Part shown: one piece after another, positions 12,101 to 21,922 of the stretch
Layout of the letters: each line of letters starts with the position of its first letter
Numbering within the stretch: the first letter of the stretch is position 1
DNA from: Sphaerolaimus hirsutus
Lineage: Eukaryota; Nematoda; Chromadorea; Monhysterida; Sphaerolaimidae
Direction: 5' to 3'
DNA length: 64,000 bases
Assembly (NCBI GenBank): GCA_964036195.1
Contig: OZ038459.1
Span: forward strand, 14,133,206-14,197,205
Translations under genes and position numbers: made by a program
Notes under the pieces: model-generated
Told to the model about the DNA's origin: nothing
The model's database searches: none
The model's input: the letters and a program-made list of their open reading frames with translations, nothing else

Positions 12101-15100
12101 TTTTAGATAATTTCTTATCATAAATTGAATATAAACAGGTAAATCTCTCCCGAAAAACCCGGCGAAAATATAAATAAATATAAGATTTTGATAGTTTCTT
12201 GATATAGTTTCAAAATGTAAATCTGCCGTGATTTTTGAAACGCTAATTGTGAGCGTTGAACAGAGAACACCAACTCTCTGCTCTGTTGAACTCCTAAACT
12301 GGGTAGTGTTGAATTTATGTATAAAATGAATCACACATTGTAAGCATTGTCGAAAAAGTTCATGTTTACGCTCAATGTATTTTGTAAATACGTTCGGTCG
12401 AACCCTGAACACACATTTGTAGTTATCATCCAAAATGGCCCTGACCAAAAAAATTGCTACTAAAAATTGCCAAAATTCAAACGATCCACCACCAAACGGA
12501 CGTGCACACCCTTGACTTCCTTGAGCAATCTTTGTAGCTGCGCAGACAAATCTGAATTATTTTCATCTGCAAAATAAGCCACCGCGTCCAGGCGGGAATT
12601 TATGCCACCAGAATCCGCCAGCGGTCGGGACCACCAACGTCTATAAAATGAGTTTTTGTATAACAAAACGACGAAAAGTTTTTGTATAACACAGGACATC
12701 ACAAGATTTTATTCATTAAATTATGGTAGGTTTTCATACTAGGTGTGCTGTCCGCCTATAAAGCAGAGATTACAGCTCAGCGTGATTTTGGTGTAAAATG
12801 ACAACGTAAAATGACGTCGTAAAATTCATTACATGAGTGCGGATGATGCTACAGGTCTACAATTTTTTATGGATAATATATGTATCAATACCTCAATCGT
12901 GTCCAATACTCAGTGTTGTCAGCCACAGCTAGAACGAATTGAAAAATTCAATTTTTGCATTTTACGTCAGGGAACTAATTTTACATTTTACATCAATGGT
13001 TGCATGCAATCATTGACATGAAATGTAAAATTAGTTCCCCGACATAACATGACCTAAAATGAAAAAAATTGAATTTTTCAATTCGCTCTAGCTGTGGCTG
13101 ATAACACTTAGCATTGAACACGATTAAGGTATTGATTCATATATTATCCATAAAAAATTGTAGACCTGTAGCATAGTCCACACTCATGTAATTAATTTTA
13201 CGACGTCATTTTACGTCAAAATCACGCAATTTATTTGAAAATCATGATTTACCCAATAACATAACATACCGTAATTCAGCGCGACCGACTGCAGAGCGAG
13301 TGTGCCGCGCGCACATTGCTGAAATTTGAGAGGATTATTCACGTCCGAAAAACGTTTTACCTAAAGTATGAGTACTTTTTTCGTCAGACTTTTAGGGGGA
13401 TCTATTCAAAGGAGCAATTAATTTTTCGTCAGATTGTCAGATTTTTCGCCAACGTCCTTACCGTAAACGCTTTCGCCCTCCTTTGTGGCACTGATGCCAC
13501 GTTTATATGCCGACGGATGAGACTCTTCAACGAATATCTGCAGTGACTTTTGCGTCGCCTGGTCACACTCCAATTTGGCAGGCCTGCAAATTTTTCCAGT
13601 GTCTATTCAGTGTGACGCAACAAACGCAGAGCAAATCTTCAAGTAACCATGGTGTCTTAATCTGAACATGCTGCCATAAAAGGCATAGATGGGTAGCGTG
13701 TCTAGATAAGTATAGGGTCTACAGTGCGCGCACATATTAGGTTGTAAACTAAATAACCTTAATTTTTTGCGATTTCACATTCATGCGTCCCATTCTGTTG
13801 TACATTGGCGGATATTAATGCCGTTCGAGTATGTTGAGGGTTGGGGTTGGGGTTGGGGCTATGATGAAATCTTTTTGTTTCCTCGAAAAATCCCCCAGTC
13901 CCGATAGAAGGGGGGTCTATAAAAACGTGGTCATTTTGCATTGCCGATCATGCTGATTGAGTTAGAAGCTTAATAACTCGGTCATTTCTAAGCCGATTTG
14001 GACCATTCAGCACTTAAAATGAACATACCATTGTCAATAATACTTTACACCACAAGAAGTCGTATGCCAAAAGAATGAGTTCAATAACTCTTTCCAATCA
14101 AAAGTTATAGCACTTCAAACTTTCGGCTCCCATCCACATATTTAAATAACTGCATGTGTGCAACGTCAAAACTCCAACTCTAGAGCGTTTCTCAGCCGAT
14201 TTTCACCGATGAACATTTAAAATGATCACAATAACCAGGAGATTCCATTGTGATGCTCAGGTTATCTCTATGCATTTTCAAAATGATAATTTCAGACAAG
14301 AGTCCGCAATATTTTCTTGTATGGGATATCTAATTAAATGTACAGATGATCTGAAGATCACAATGGAATCTCCAGGTTATTGTGATCATTTTAAGCGTTG
14401 ATCGACTCAGATGGAGCAGGCCTGATACGCACACGTGCCCGTTACGCACACATGCCCGTTTTTTCACTTAACACTTTTTCAAGTGATTTTCAGATATGAG
14501 TAAAGTGAAAAAAAGTTGCGCAATGACATTAGTGAACTTTTTTCACTTCACTCATATCTGAAAATCACTTTAAAAAAGTGTCAAGTGAAAAAAACGGGCA
14601 TGTGTGCGTAACGGGCACGTGTGCGTATCAGTGCACCCCCGACTCAGATCGGCCCAGAATAGCTGATGTATGGAGCTTCAAAGATCCGTCCAACATCCAG
14701 ATCAGCCATTCCAAATGACCACGTTTTTATAGACCCCCCTTATCTCGGGACTGGGGGATTATTCGAGGAAACAACAAGATTTCATCATAGCCCCAACCCC
14801 AAACCCCAACATTCTCGAACGGCATTAATATCCGTCAATGTACAACAGAATGGGGTGCAAGAATGCGAAATCGCAAAAAAATAAGGTTATTTAGTTTACA
14901 ACCTAATATTTTGATGCGCATCGCCACTCTGCATAGACTCCGCCCATTTTCGTGTTAATGCCCGCGAGGGCCGTCCCCCGAAAATTGCGGATTAAAGATG
15001 TAGGCTGGCGCGAGTGCGCGGAGTAACAGTGGCACTTGCGTCGGTGCCACAATGTACAGGAATTTGTGCGCGGCCTGTAGATGAGTAGCGGGTCTAGATG

Positions 15101-18100
15101 ACTAGCGGCACAGGGTCAGTCAAACTAACAAGGTCAGCGTGAGCACTCGACTTATCGGCGTGGTGGCACTTTCATCCTCGAACTCGACGCCCACGCGTCT
15201 GCTGCTCAAGTACACCAGGAGTGCGTTCAACGCGCGCAGCATGCTCACACTCGACTGGTTGATCTGGGTGGAAAGGGGGGTGTTAGATGGGGCGACTGTA
15301 AAAATCGTTAGACAATCGATGAGCGATTGTTAAAATCTAGAAACAAAGTTTCTGTAAAAAAATCTGAGCTTTTCAAAATGGTCAGAAGGTGTGCGTTAAA
15401 TGATGTCTCGTATATGTAGGGTGGGTAGCGATGGCTCCGCACCTGTACGCACAAACGCCCGGCGCGCACAAACGCCTGGCATGCACAAAATGAAAGTCTG
15501 GTACGCACAAACGCCCGGTATGCACAAAACTGTAGCTGTGTGCGTGCCGCACAATGTGCGTGCCAGTCGTTTGTGCGCGCCGGTCATATGTGCGGGCGGG
15601 ACTTGTATCGTGGCACGCTTCCAACGTGAGACATAAATGAGTGTGAGGGCAGAGTATCATATCCGCCGAGTATAACAAAAATTTGTATGGAATTCTCATT
15701 TATATTTTCCAGAAAAAATGTTGAAAAAATTTTTTTCTGCACCAAGGGTAGTCTGAGGGTGGTGCCCCCTAGGGTATATATAGTGAATATTTGGGGGCAC
15801 CCTCACACAAGATGAAAGCCAAACAGCTTGCATGTGGGATTGGTAAAATAAAATTAAGTGATTTTCTCATTTATATTTTCCACCAGTTTACGTGTACTCT
15901 TGTAATCCAGATGCTCATTATGGGGGCAAACACAAAGTGGGGGGGGGCGTGTGAAAATCCCCTGCCCGGTACGCACAAATGACTGGTACGCACAAATAAC
16001 CGGTACGCACAAATGCCCTGTACGTACAGAGCATCAGATTTGTGCGTACCGGACATTTGTGCGTGGCGGGCTCCATTTTGTGCGTGCCGGGCGTTTGTGC
16101 GCGCCGGGCGTTTGTGCGTAGGAGGCCTGGCCCGTAGCGATTGCATTTAAGGAAAGCTTTTGTTGAAAAAAACATTATTCAAAACCTTTTTCTGGCGTAG
16201 AAACAGCACGCAGAAGTGGAATATTTTCCTCACTAATTCTAATCGGGATAATACGATAATTCTTAAAAGCTGACCAGCATGTGCAATCGAAGATTGTTCT
16301 CTGTACTGTTCAAAGTTTCCACAGATAAAATGCGACGTAAACGGCCGCGAGCCTCATTTTCACCTGCGAAAAACATGAAGATTCTTAGCAATGTACAACA
16401 GATACTCGCGATCAAGACCGAAAATGTGGCGCAGGACCAGAGCACAATTAAGCCCGGTGCACAAGTAACCATGTCCAGTGCCAATGTACACCTGGTGTTT
16501 AGGTACGGCCCCCATAATTGAGCACTGTGTCTTCATGGGCACTGTAGGAGTTCAGTATGGGGGGTTGGAGGGGGGTTAGATTACCGCTCAAACGCTCTAC
16601 ATATGTATCTAGCGATTTTTCTCCCTTTTTTCCTTCTAAAGCTTGAACCCTTTCTCCGCCGCACCATGGCACCCTTCTACCACTTTTGCTACTTGTGCAC
16701 CGACACCCCTTCCCCCCAAAAAAATGTAATCACAGCTAAGCCACGTTCTCACGAAGAATCCTGGAAAAAGTATAACAAAAGTTGAACAAACTGAAGACGT
16801 TGTTAGCTAGCGGACAAAAACTGGGCCTTGTGAGTTCGCCTTCGACTACCGAAACGCCAGTTTCCGGTGCACCGCAGTTGCCATTCAAATTCTGAATTTT
16901 TGGAAAACAAGGTTAGAATTATTTATCAAGGCTGGAGCAGTTTTTGCGACGGATGTCAACATTTTTAATGTAAAAAAGATTGACTAAGGTGACTAAGGTT
17001 AAGAATTGTCCTTAAAAATAGATTGAATTAGGTCACTAAGTAGGGTTCAAACGATATATCGTATCGAATATCGATATCGAAAATTTTGAAAAAATATCGA
17101 ATATCGATATCGAAAATTTTCGAATATCGACCATTTTTTCGATATATCGAACCTGCATTGTGTCCCCAAATCAAGTTATCATTTTCATTTTGAGATATTT
17201 ATGATTGATCTGATTTGCTTATAGTATTGTATTTGATGAGTAAAAGTACAGTATTTATAATGTAATTTTTGTTGGAGCTCTAAATTTGAAGCTACAAAAT
17301 GCTGATATGCATTTTTTTGCAACATGCCCTTAAGCAATTAGGTTAAAAGTATGAACTGTAATATCTACCAATTGTTATTTGTCTGATACACTTTGATACA
17401 TGTTTCTCTTCCATTTTCTACTTTTGAGTGATGTAAACCTTGTTAAAATCACTTGTACCATTCACATTTCAGTAAAGAGATGATTAACGATGTGTGCAAC
17501 CACATGAAAATACAATATGCCACTTGAAATATGCCTTGCTGTACCAAAAGCAAATCGCAATATCGAATATCGAAAATATCGAAATGTCGAATATTGAATA
17601 TCGACCATTTTTCAAAATCGAATATCGATATCGAGGTTCCATATCGTATCGATATCGAATATCGAGTTTCAGAAAAAAATATCGAATATCGATATCGAAA
17701 AGTCATATCGTTCGAACCCTATCACTAAGGCCCTCACACGCTAGTTGACATCGACACCAAATGTCAACTGGTTCCATTCCCAATTCATAGCTTGCATTTG
17801 AACGTCATTCGTCGGCTAGTCAGCACGCTTTGAATCGGGATCGGCACCAGTTGACATTTGGTGTCGATTTCAACTAGCGTGTGTGGGCCCCAAGGCCCTC
17901 GCTCAACTTTGTAGTCAAGTACAAGTGTTCGGAAGGTATTCTCAAAAAAAGTGCTTAACCAAAATAGCAACACCAAAATTTTACTAACTGCGCTTTCATT
18001 TTCCCTATCTGTCAATTTGGGTCCCATATTTTGCGAATTTGGTGTGACGAAGTTTTGCTGGCGTGGCGCCAGCGCCGCACGCACGTAAGGGGTCGATACG

Positions 18101-20750
18101 GCGCGGGGTGCGCCGATTTTTGGCACTTGTCCAAGTGGTGCTGGGGCTGTGTGATGGGTTATGTGTGGATGCGTAATACACGGGATTAAGGAACTAAAGC
18201 CCGGCTTAGGCTTAGGCTTGGACACCCACTAGCTAGTTGACATCGCAAATTCGTATCAACTGATGAACTGAATGACTAAACGTGTCAACTAAATAACACA
18301 AAAATATCTTAAAGCATCACACTTAACAGAAACAATGAAAATTAAGTGTCACTAATAGGGTTGGAAAAAAAACGTTTTTTTCAACTCGATGTTTTTTTTT
18401 GGCAATACTCTGTGATGTTATATATGACCATATAATGGCTGTGGAGCCATGGGATAGCATTATAAGTGGTGATTTGTGTCAAAAATATCCATTTTTGTCG
18501 ACATATCGTTCGTATATCGCCTTATAGTCGAATGTTCGTGACTTCAGGTAAAGTTTGGCACGGAATAGTGATCAAACAAGGTTATAAAAGGAGGTTGTTA
18601 CTTTGGGAGTGAAGTTACACACTGTGGAGGTACATGGAAGCACATTACCTCAATATTATATAGTACAGCAACATATGACGGCTTATTAACCCATGGTAGC
18701 ACAAATGGATACTTTGATACTAAAAATGCCACAAAACCAATGAAAACAACCACCAATGTCAATTTGTGTGTGAAATTGCGCGCTTGCGCGCAAAAATTTT
18801 GCAAAATACCTAGTGCTTAGTACTAAAAATTTCGGCCGATGTTTTTTAAAAAAACAAACATTTCGGACGTCATGTTTTTTTTTTAAACGTGTTTTTTTTA
18901 AAAACGTTAAAAAAAACATCGGCCAACCCTAGTCACTAAAAATGACTTTGCTCTATCACATAGGAACGTTGAAATCACATAATTAACCTAAATTTAGTTG
19001 ACATGAATTCAGTTGACATCCAGCTAGTGTGACGCCACTCGGATTTGATTCGAGCGGACCTCTTCCAAATACGTTTCCAGGGGGACGCACATTTTCATAC
19101 ATAATTTGAAAAATCGGCGGACGACAACCCCTCTCTGCCCGTCTATCGAGGGAATTGCGAAATCCACCCACCCCCCATGCAAAAAAACGTGGATATTGTC
19201 ATCCCAGATGCGAGCCCCACAAGTTAAACAAAAAGCACACCAACAGTCAACACAAACCTCCATGCTGGCTATCCTGCTCATTTTCATTCGCAACATTTGT
19301 CGAACTTTCATCATCGCATTGTTGACGCACGACAGAGAGAAACCTGAATGTACAAAATAATTGGACAATGCGATTTAATTTACAGGGTCATTTATTATTA
19401 CCCATTTTATTGTTTATTGTCAATTTTGTCAATTTTAAAACAGAGAAATAGAGATTGGTAGACCCCCTCAATTGCTTCAAAATTGTGGAAAATTTTTTCT
19501 GAATGTTAGAACGGATGTGTCCCAGAGTGAGTGAGTTGGGGGTTCGCCAATATGGCCCCACATACGCTAGTTGACATCGACACCAAATGTCAACTGGTTC
19601 CGTTCCCAACTCAAAGCTTTGTGTTTGAAGGTCATTCGTCGGCTCGTCAGCAAGCTTTGAATCGGGATCGGTACCAGTTGACATTTGGTGTCGATGTCAA
19701 CTAGCGTGTGTGGGCCCTTTTTTCCCGTTTTTCTCGCATTGAGGTCGGCACGGCGCAGAAACAGCGACCTAATTTTCAAATATTGTCGTTTGAAAAAAAG
19801 GGTCTGAAAAACGTAGAAACGTGTCTAAAACCGTCCGGACGCGCAACCAAAATATCCAGCGCGCACCATAAACACCCCCCCCCCCAAGCGACACACCCAT
19901 TCCAAAACCCCCGCACCGACCCCCCCCCCCCAAAAAAAAACCCACCTCAAATCAGCCTTGACCGGCGCCACAATGACACTTGGCGCCAGTTCGTTGACCC
20001 ACTCGGCCACGGTTCTCAAATCGTCGCCGTGCTCGGACACGTCGTGCAGCAGGTACACCGTGGCGGTCGACTGCGTGTACAGGGCGCCGCCGAGTGTGCC
20101 CGTGGAGAAGTAGAGTGACAGGATCGACTGGGGTTGGGGGGTTGGTGGGGGTGAGAAGATTGATTTTTTTCACACAATTGGCACTACTTGTGACGGAAAT
20201 CGGTTGCCAACCGTTCGTTATGATGTGTACATTTTAATTTTTTCGATAACGATTAGAGATTTTTCAAGATGTTGAAAATAAATAGACGTGGTATAAAAAT
20301 TGTATTGTATTTAATTATTCGATATTTGGGGCGATCCTTCGGCGTGAATACAAATAACTGTGTTTGACATTGGGATTTTTTGTGTTGGTCTTGCATTATC
20401 TTTTCAAAAATGTCTACAATTAACGTGAAGGTGTGAACATATTTCAACCGGACATGTTATTTCCTGCCAGTTTTATAGAAAATTGTTACAAGATGCTTCC
20501 CGCTGCAAACCTTGGAATTACTAAACAAAAGCGGGGAGATAACCCGAACAGAAAAAGCAAGTCACAGAACCCCGACGCACACCAACGACAACAGAATAAA
20601 ATACTTGGCCACCTGCCAAAAAAACAGAAACAAAAAACTCACCAAATCCGCAGACCTCAGGGCTTCACTGTCAGGACCGTCGTCCGAACGCATTTCTCCA
20701 TTTTGTTCGTCACTTTGGAGAGCGTCACTTCCGTCTCGCGCGAAGAACAT
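3197..20750 (-). CDS. msh-5: MSH5, meiotic MutS homologue, complete 21-exon gene
   Basis: MSH5 pairs with MSH4 to form a clamp that stabilises meiotic recombination intermediates and promotes crossovers; it does not repair mismatches. Exons, 5' to 3': 20750-20643, 20127-19946, 19343-19258, 19134-19060, 16363-16275, 15263-15130, 13583-13462, 13318-13270, 12640-12493, 11881-11741, 11204-11075, 9558-9443, 9333-9264, 8754-8642, 7808-7623, 6803-6672, 6427-6278, 5936-5760, 4597-4449, 3832-3707, 3416-3197. All phases join, giving 900 residues, close to the human length. The MutS core includes [13 protein letters not shown] and [12 protein letters not shown]. Walker A is GPNASGKS (about residues 615-622), Walker [12 protein letters not shown] (about 690-700), and VSTHLHQM follows. 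The closing helix has [13 protein letters not shown]. Exon 9 could end 3 nt later. One acceptor (at 5937) lacks AG. Exons 3-4 are the least conserved and least certain. Confidence 0.93.
3892..4127. mobile_element. Harbinger-type palindromic MITE in an MSH5 intron
   Basis: A near-perfect foldback with ends GGGGCCGCGCACACTGAAAC, flanked by 3-bp AAT duplications (3889-3891, 4128-4130). It sits in the intron between MSH5 exons 19 and 20. The first 15 bases are identical to the left end of the element at 21923-24715, so that element's transposase family probably mobilised it. A related copy lies at 10241-10634. Confidence 0.85.
4663..5268. mobile_element. hAT-type MITE (CAGGGACGTA ends) with nested Harbinger MITE
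   Basis: Inverted ends CAGGGACGTACGC and GCGTACGTCCCTG are flanked by GTCCTTGA (4655-4662) and ATCCTTGA (5269-5276), an 8-bp duplication with one difference. Long G and C runs and GGCGCC palindromes lie inside. A Harbinger-type MITE (about 4900-5061) is inserted within it, so the hAT insertion is older. It lies in an MSH5 intron. Relatives are at 53375-53793 and 54865-55320. Confidence 0.85.
5447..5690. repeat. G-rich degenerate tandem array in an MSH5 intron
   Basis: Five diverged units of about 50 bp each contain TTTTCCTCACTTGGCTGGCAG followed by a G run and an ATTCAAGGG-like stretch. They read open on the plus strand but translate to repetitive peptide with no coding character. The units resemble the inner parts of the G/C-run elements found elsewhere in the window. 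Confidence 0.6.
6919..7537. repeat. GGCGC-rich element filling an MSH5 intron
   Basis: The segment starts TAGTGGTGGAA and ends near TTCCATCACT, resembling the termini of the hAT MITE at 51155-52154. It is dense in GGCGC motifs at both ends. No clear 8-bp duplication was found, so the boundaries are approximate. It occupies most of the intron between MSH5 exons 15 and 16. Confidence 0.5.
7930..8376. mobile_element. G/C-run foldback element, CCGTATTTCCTCG ends, full-length copy
   Basis: Inverted ends CCGTATTTCCTCGAAATACC are flanked by TA on both sides (7928-7929, 8377-8378), as in Tc1/mariner-type insertions. Inside are long C and G runs in a TTTCGAGGGGG context and a unique core containing TACGCAGACGTCGAAAAATG and TAACACAGTCATTG-like stretches. 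The same core recurs in copies at 41.9-43.0, 49.8-50.3 and 59.6-60.8 kb. No transposase is encoded. Confidence 0.85.
9780..10200. repeat. Dispersed segment, inverted partial copies at 14.98-15.08 and 15.6-15.68 kb
   Basis: This MSH5-intron segment carries ATACTCGGCG, GTGTTGGAAGCGTGCCAATG and CTCCGCGCACTCGCGCCAGC. Inverted pieces of it reappear about 5 kb away inside other MSH5 introns. It seems to be a fragmented older transposon; no termini were resolved. Confidence 0.5.
10241..10634. mobile_element. Harbinger-type MITE, copy 2
   Basis: Inverted ends GGCGCTACGCACACTGAAGC are flanked by 3-bp ATT duplications (10238-10240, 10635-10637). Subterminal sequence (CCGAAATATTCGGCATACGC) matches the copy at 3892-4127. 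It lies in the MSH5 intron between exons 11 and 12. Confidence 0.85.
12781..13226. repeat. Large near-perfect foldback in an MSH5 intron
   Basis: Two arms of about 200 bp are inverted complements, starting CGTGATTTTGGTGTAAAATG and ending TTACGTCAAAATCACG, with a short loop near 13000. It fills most of the intron between exons 8 (13270) and 9 (12640). Transcribed with MSH5 it would form a long hairpin RNA. The flank at 12720-12760 carries a separate dispersed motif (GGTTTTCATACTAGGTGTG). Confidence 0.8.
13736..14907. repeat. 1.2-kb inverted repeat containing two further nested foldbacks
   Basis: The outer arms start ATTAGGTTGTAAACTAAATA and end with its complement, each about 200 bp. Inside lies one foldback with arms around 14215-14240 and 14355-14390 (GATCACAATAACC and complement). 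A second is at about 14425-14635, with arms GATACGCACACGTGCCCGTT and complement around a GTGAAAAAA core. All sit within the MSH5 intron between exons 6 and 7. Confidence 0.75.
15430..16130. repeat. Two palindromic arrays of a GCACAAACGCCCGG unit
   Basis: At about 15440-15600 and again at 15965-16125, units like GTACGCACAAACGCCCGG repeat in direct order on the left side. They then repeat as complement (CCGGGCGTTTGTGCG) on the right, so each array is itself a foldback. Units are about 16-22 bp, imperfect and without unique spacers, so this is not a CRISPR. Both arrays are in the MSH5 intron between exons 5 and 6. Confidence 0.7.
17041..17721. mobile_element. hAT-type MITE with GATATCG-array arms, copy 2
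   Basis: Starts TAGGGTTCAAACGATATATC and ends CGTTCGAACCCTA. It is flanked by a perfect 8-bp duplication TCACTAAG (17033-17040, 17722-17729). It is inverted relative to the copy at 365-1137, and the unique centres align (the GTTTAATCATCTC and ACGATGTGTGCAACC regions). A Harbinger-type MITE follows directly at about 17729-17891. Confidence 0.9.
18225..19032. mobile_element. Harbinger-like MITE interrupted by a hAT MITE
   Basis: The outer parts (18225-18347 and 18940-19032) have CTAGTTGACAT-type ends and match the intact element at 43111-43321 in inverted orientation. Inserted within it at 18356-18931 is a hAT MITE. It starts TAGGGTTGGAAAA, ends CGGCCAACCCTA, and has a perfect 8-bp duplication GTCACTAA on both sides. 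The hAT insertion is therefore the younger event. The right edge touches the last bases before MSH5 exon 4. Confidence 0.8.
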
Positions 20751-21922
20751 AGCAAAAGTATCGGAGATGGATATAAAACCGGAGCGATAAAACTTATTAT
20801 TTTTTCATCGGATTTTTCCGCCGACGTAATAACGAAAACAAAGGGAGATACCCCGAAGATGGCAGCCACCCAAATTTTTTTCGAAATTCAAGATTATAAT
20901 AGGATAAGCTAAAAATAGGTACATAACCCTGGATTTAGACGAAAATGGCGATCATAAAGGTGAAAATGGGTAAAATGGAGCTAATTTTGGCTATTTTGAG
21001 CACTTTCATTTTAGTTCATAAGAAACCGGCAACTTGGACGGGGGCCAACTTAGCATACGTAGTCGGATGCGAACAAAACGACGCTTTCCAAAACCGCGCC
21101 GTCTCGATGGCAGAATTTTAATCGGTTCGAATTGAAATTTAATTGCTGATAAGTTTTACACCCAATTACGCTATTCGCGATACAGCGTCATTTAGCGGGT
21201 AATACCAAGTTCCCTAAAAGCCGGAAAATGGAGATTTTCAAATTTCCGAAAAACAACGGTGTGCTGAAGGCGGAAACCGAATATATCAGGTTTAAATAAC
21301 TATTTATGCAAAAAAAATACTGACATTTGACCCAGGTGGACTTTTCTGGTAATTCTTACGGCCAACACTAGGTGTGTCAAGTTTTGTTGGCCAAAAATAA
21401 CCAGATTGACAACAGCGAATCCTGTAATACTTCACATGCAACGATCGAACACATTCAACACATTGAACGCAGCATTTAGTTTTTAGGGTCACTCAATACA
21501 TAAGATAGGTACGTAACAAAATACTGGCTAGGCACCACCTTGGTACATTTCAGTAACCCTGCCAGCCATTTTGTTAAACTGAAGGAATTACTCAAGACTG
21601 CTGCACTTTACTTTTAAGGTGAACTAAATATTTAGTTATCAAATACTCAATTTAATTTTTAGATCGTAGAAATAACCCTATTTTTATGATTTTTTTAAAA
21701 GTACGCACACTAGTTGACGACCGAAATTTCCAAAGCGGAAATTTCAAACAAGTCATCCTAATCACCAGTCCGTACACCAGAAAACTCAAAATGTAAAATA
21801 GATTTACCAGCTTCGGAATTTTTAGTTGTCAACTTTTGTGTGTAGGGCCAAATCTTGCGGACCCCATAAAAATATACATAAATATTTCAAAAATCGAACT
21901 AATCACAATCAAATGCAGGTAT
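20751..21922. other. MSH5 upstream region, no gene seen
   Basis: This spacer lies upstream of the MSH5 start codon (20750, minus strand). I see no TATA box at a convincing distance, no conserved coding frame and no intact transposon. Near 21700-21845 there is a pair of ACACTAGTTGAC-like ends (inverted, at 21707 and 21828), probably a small decayed Harbinger-type MITE. Confidence 0.4.

Noticed and set aside
15430..16130. CRISPR-like array
   Set aside because: Units are imperfect, 16-22 bp, without unique spacers, and half are in reverse orientation; the surroundings are introns of an animal gene.
19024..19368. Reading the MSH5 exon 3-4 region as one 114-codon open frame
   Set aside because: That frame breaks phase with exons 2 and 5; the two-exon reading (19343-19258 and 19134-19060) restores phase and MSH5 resemblance.
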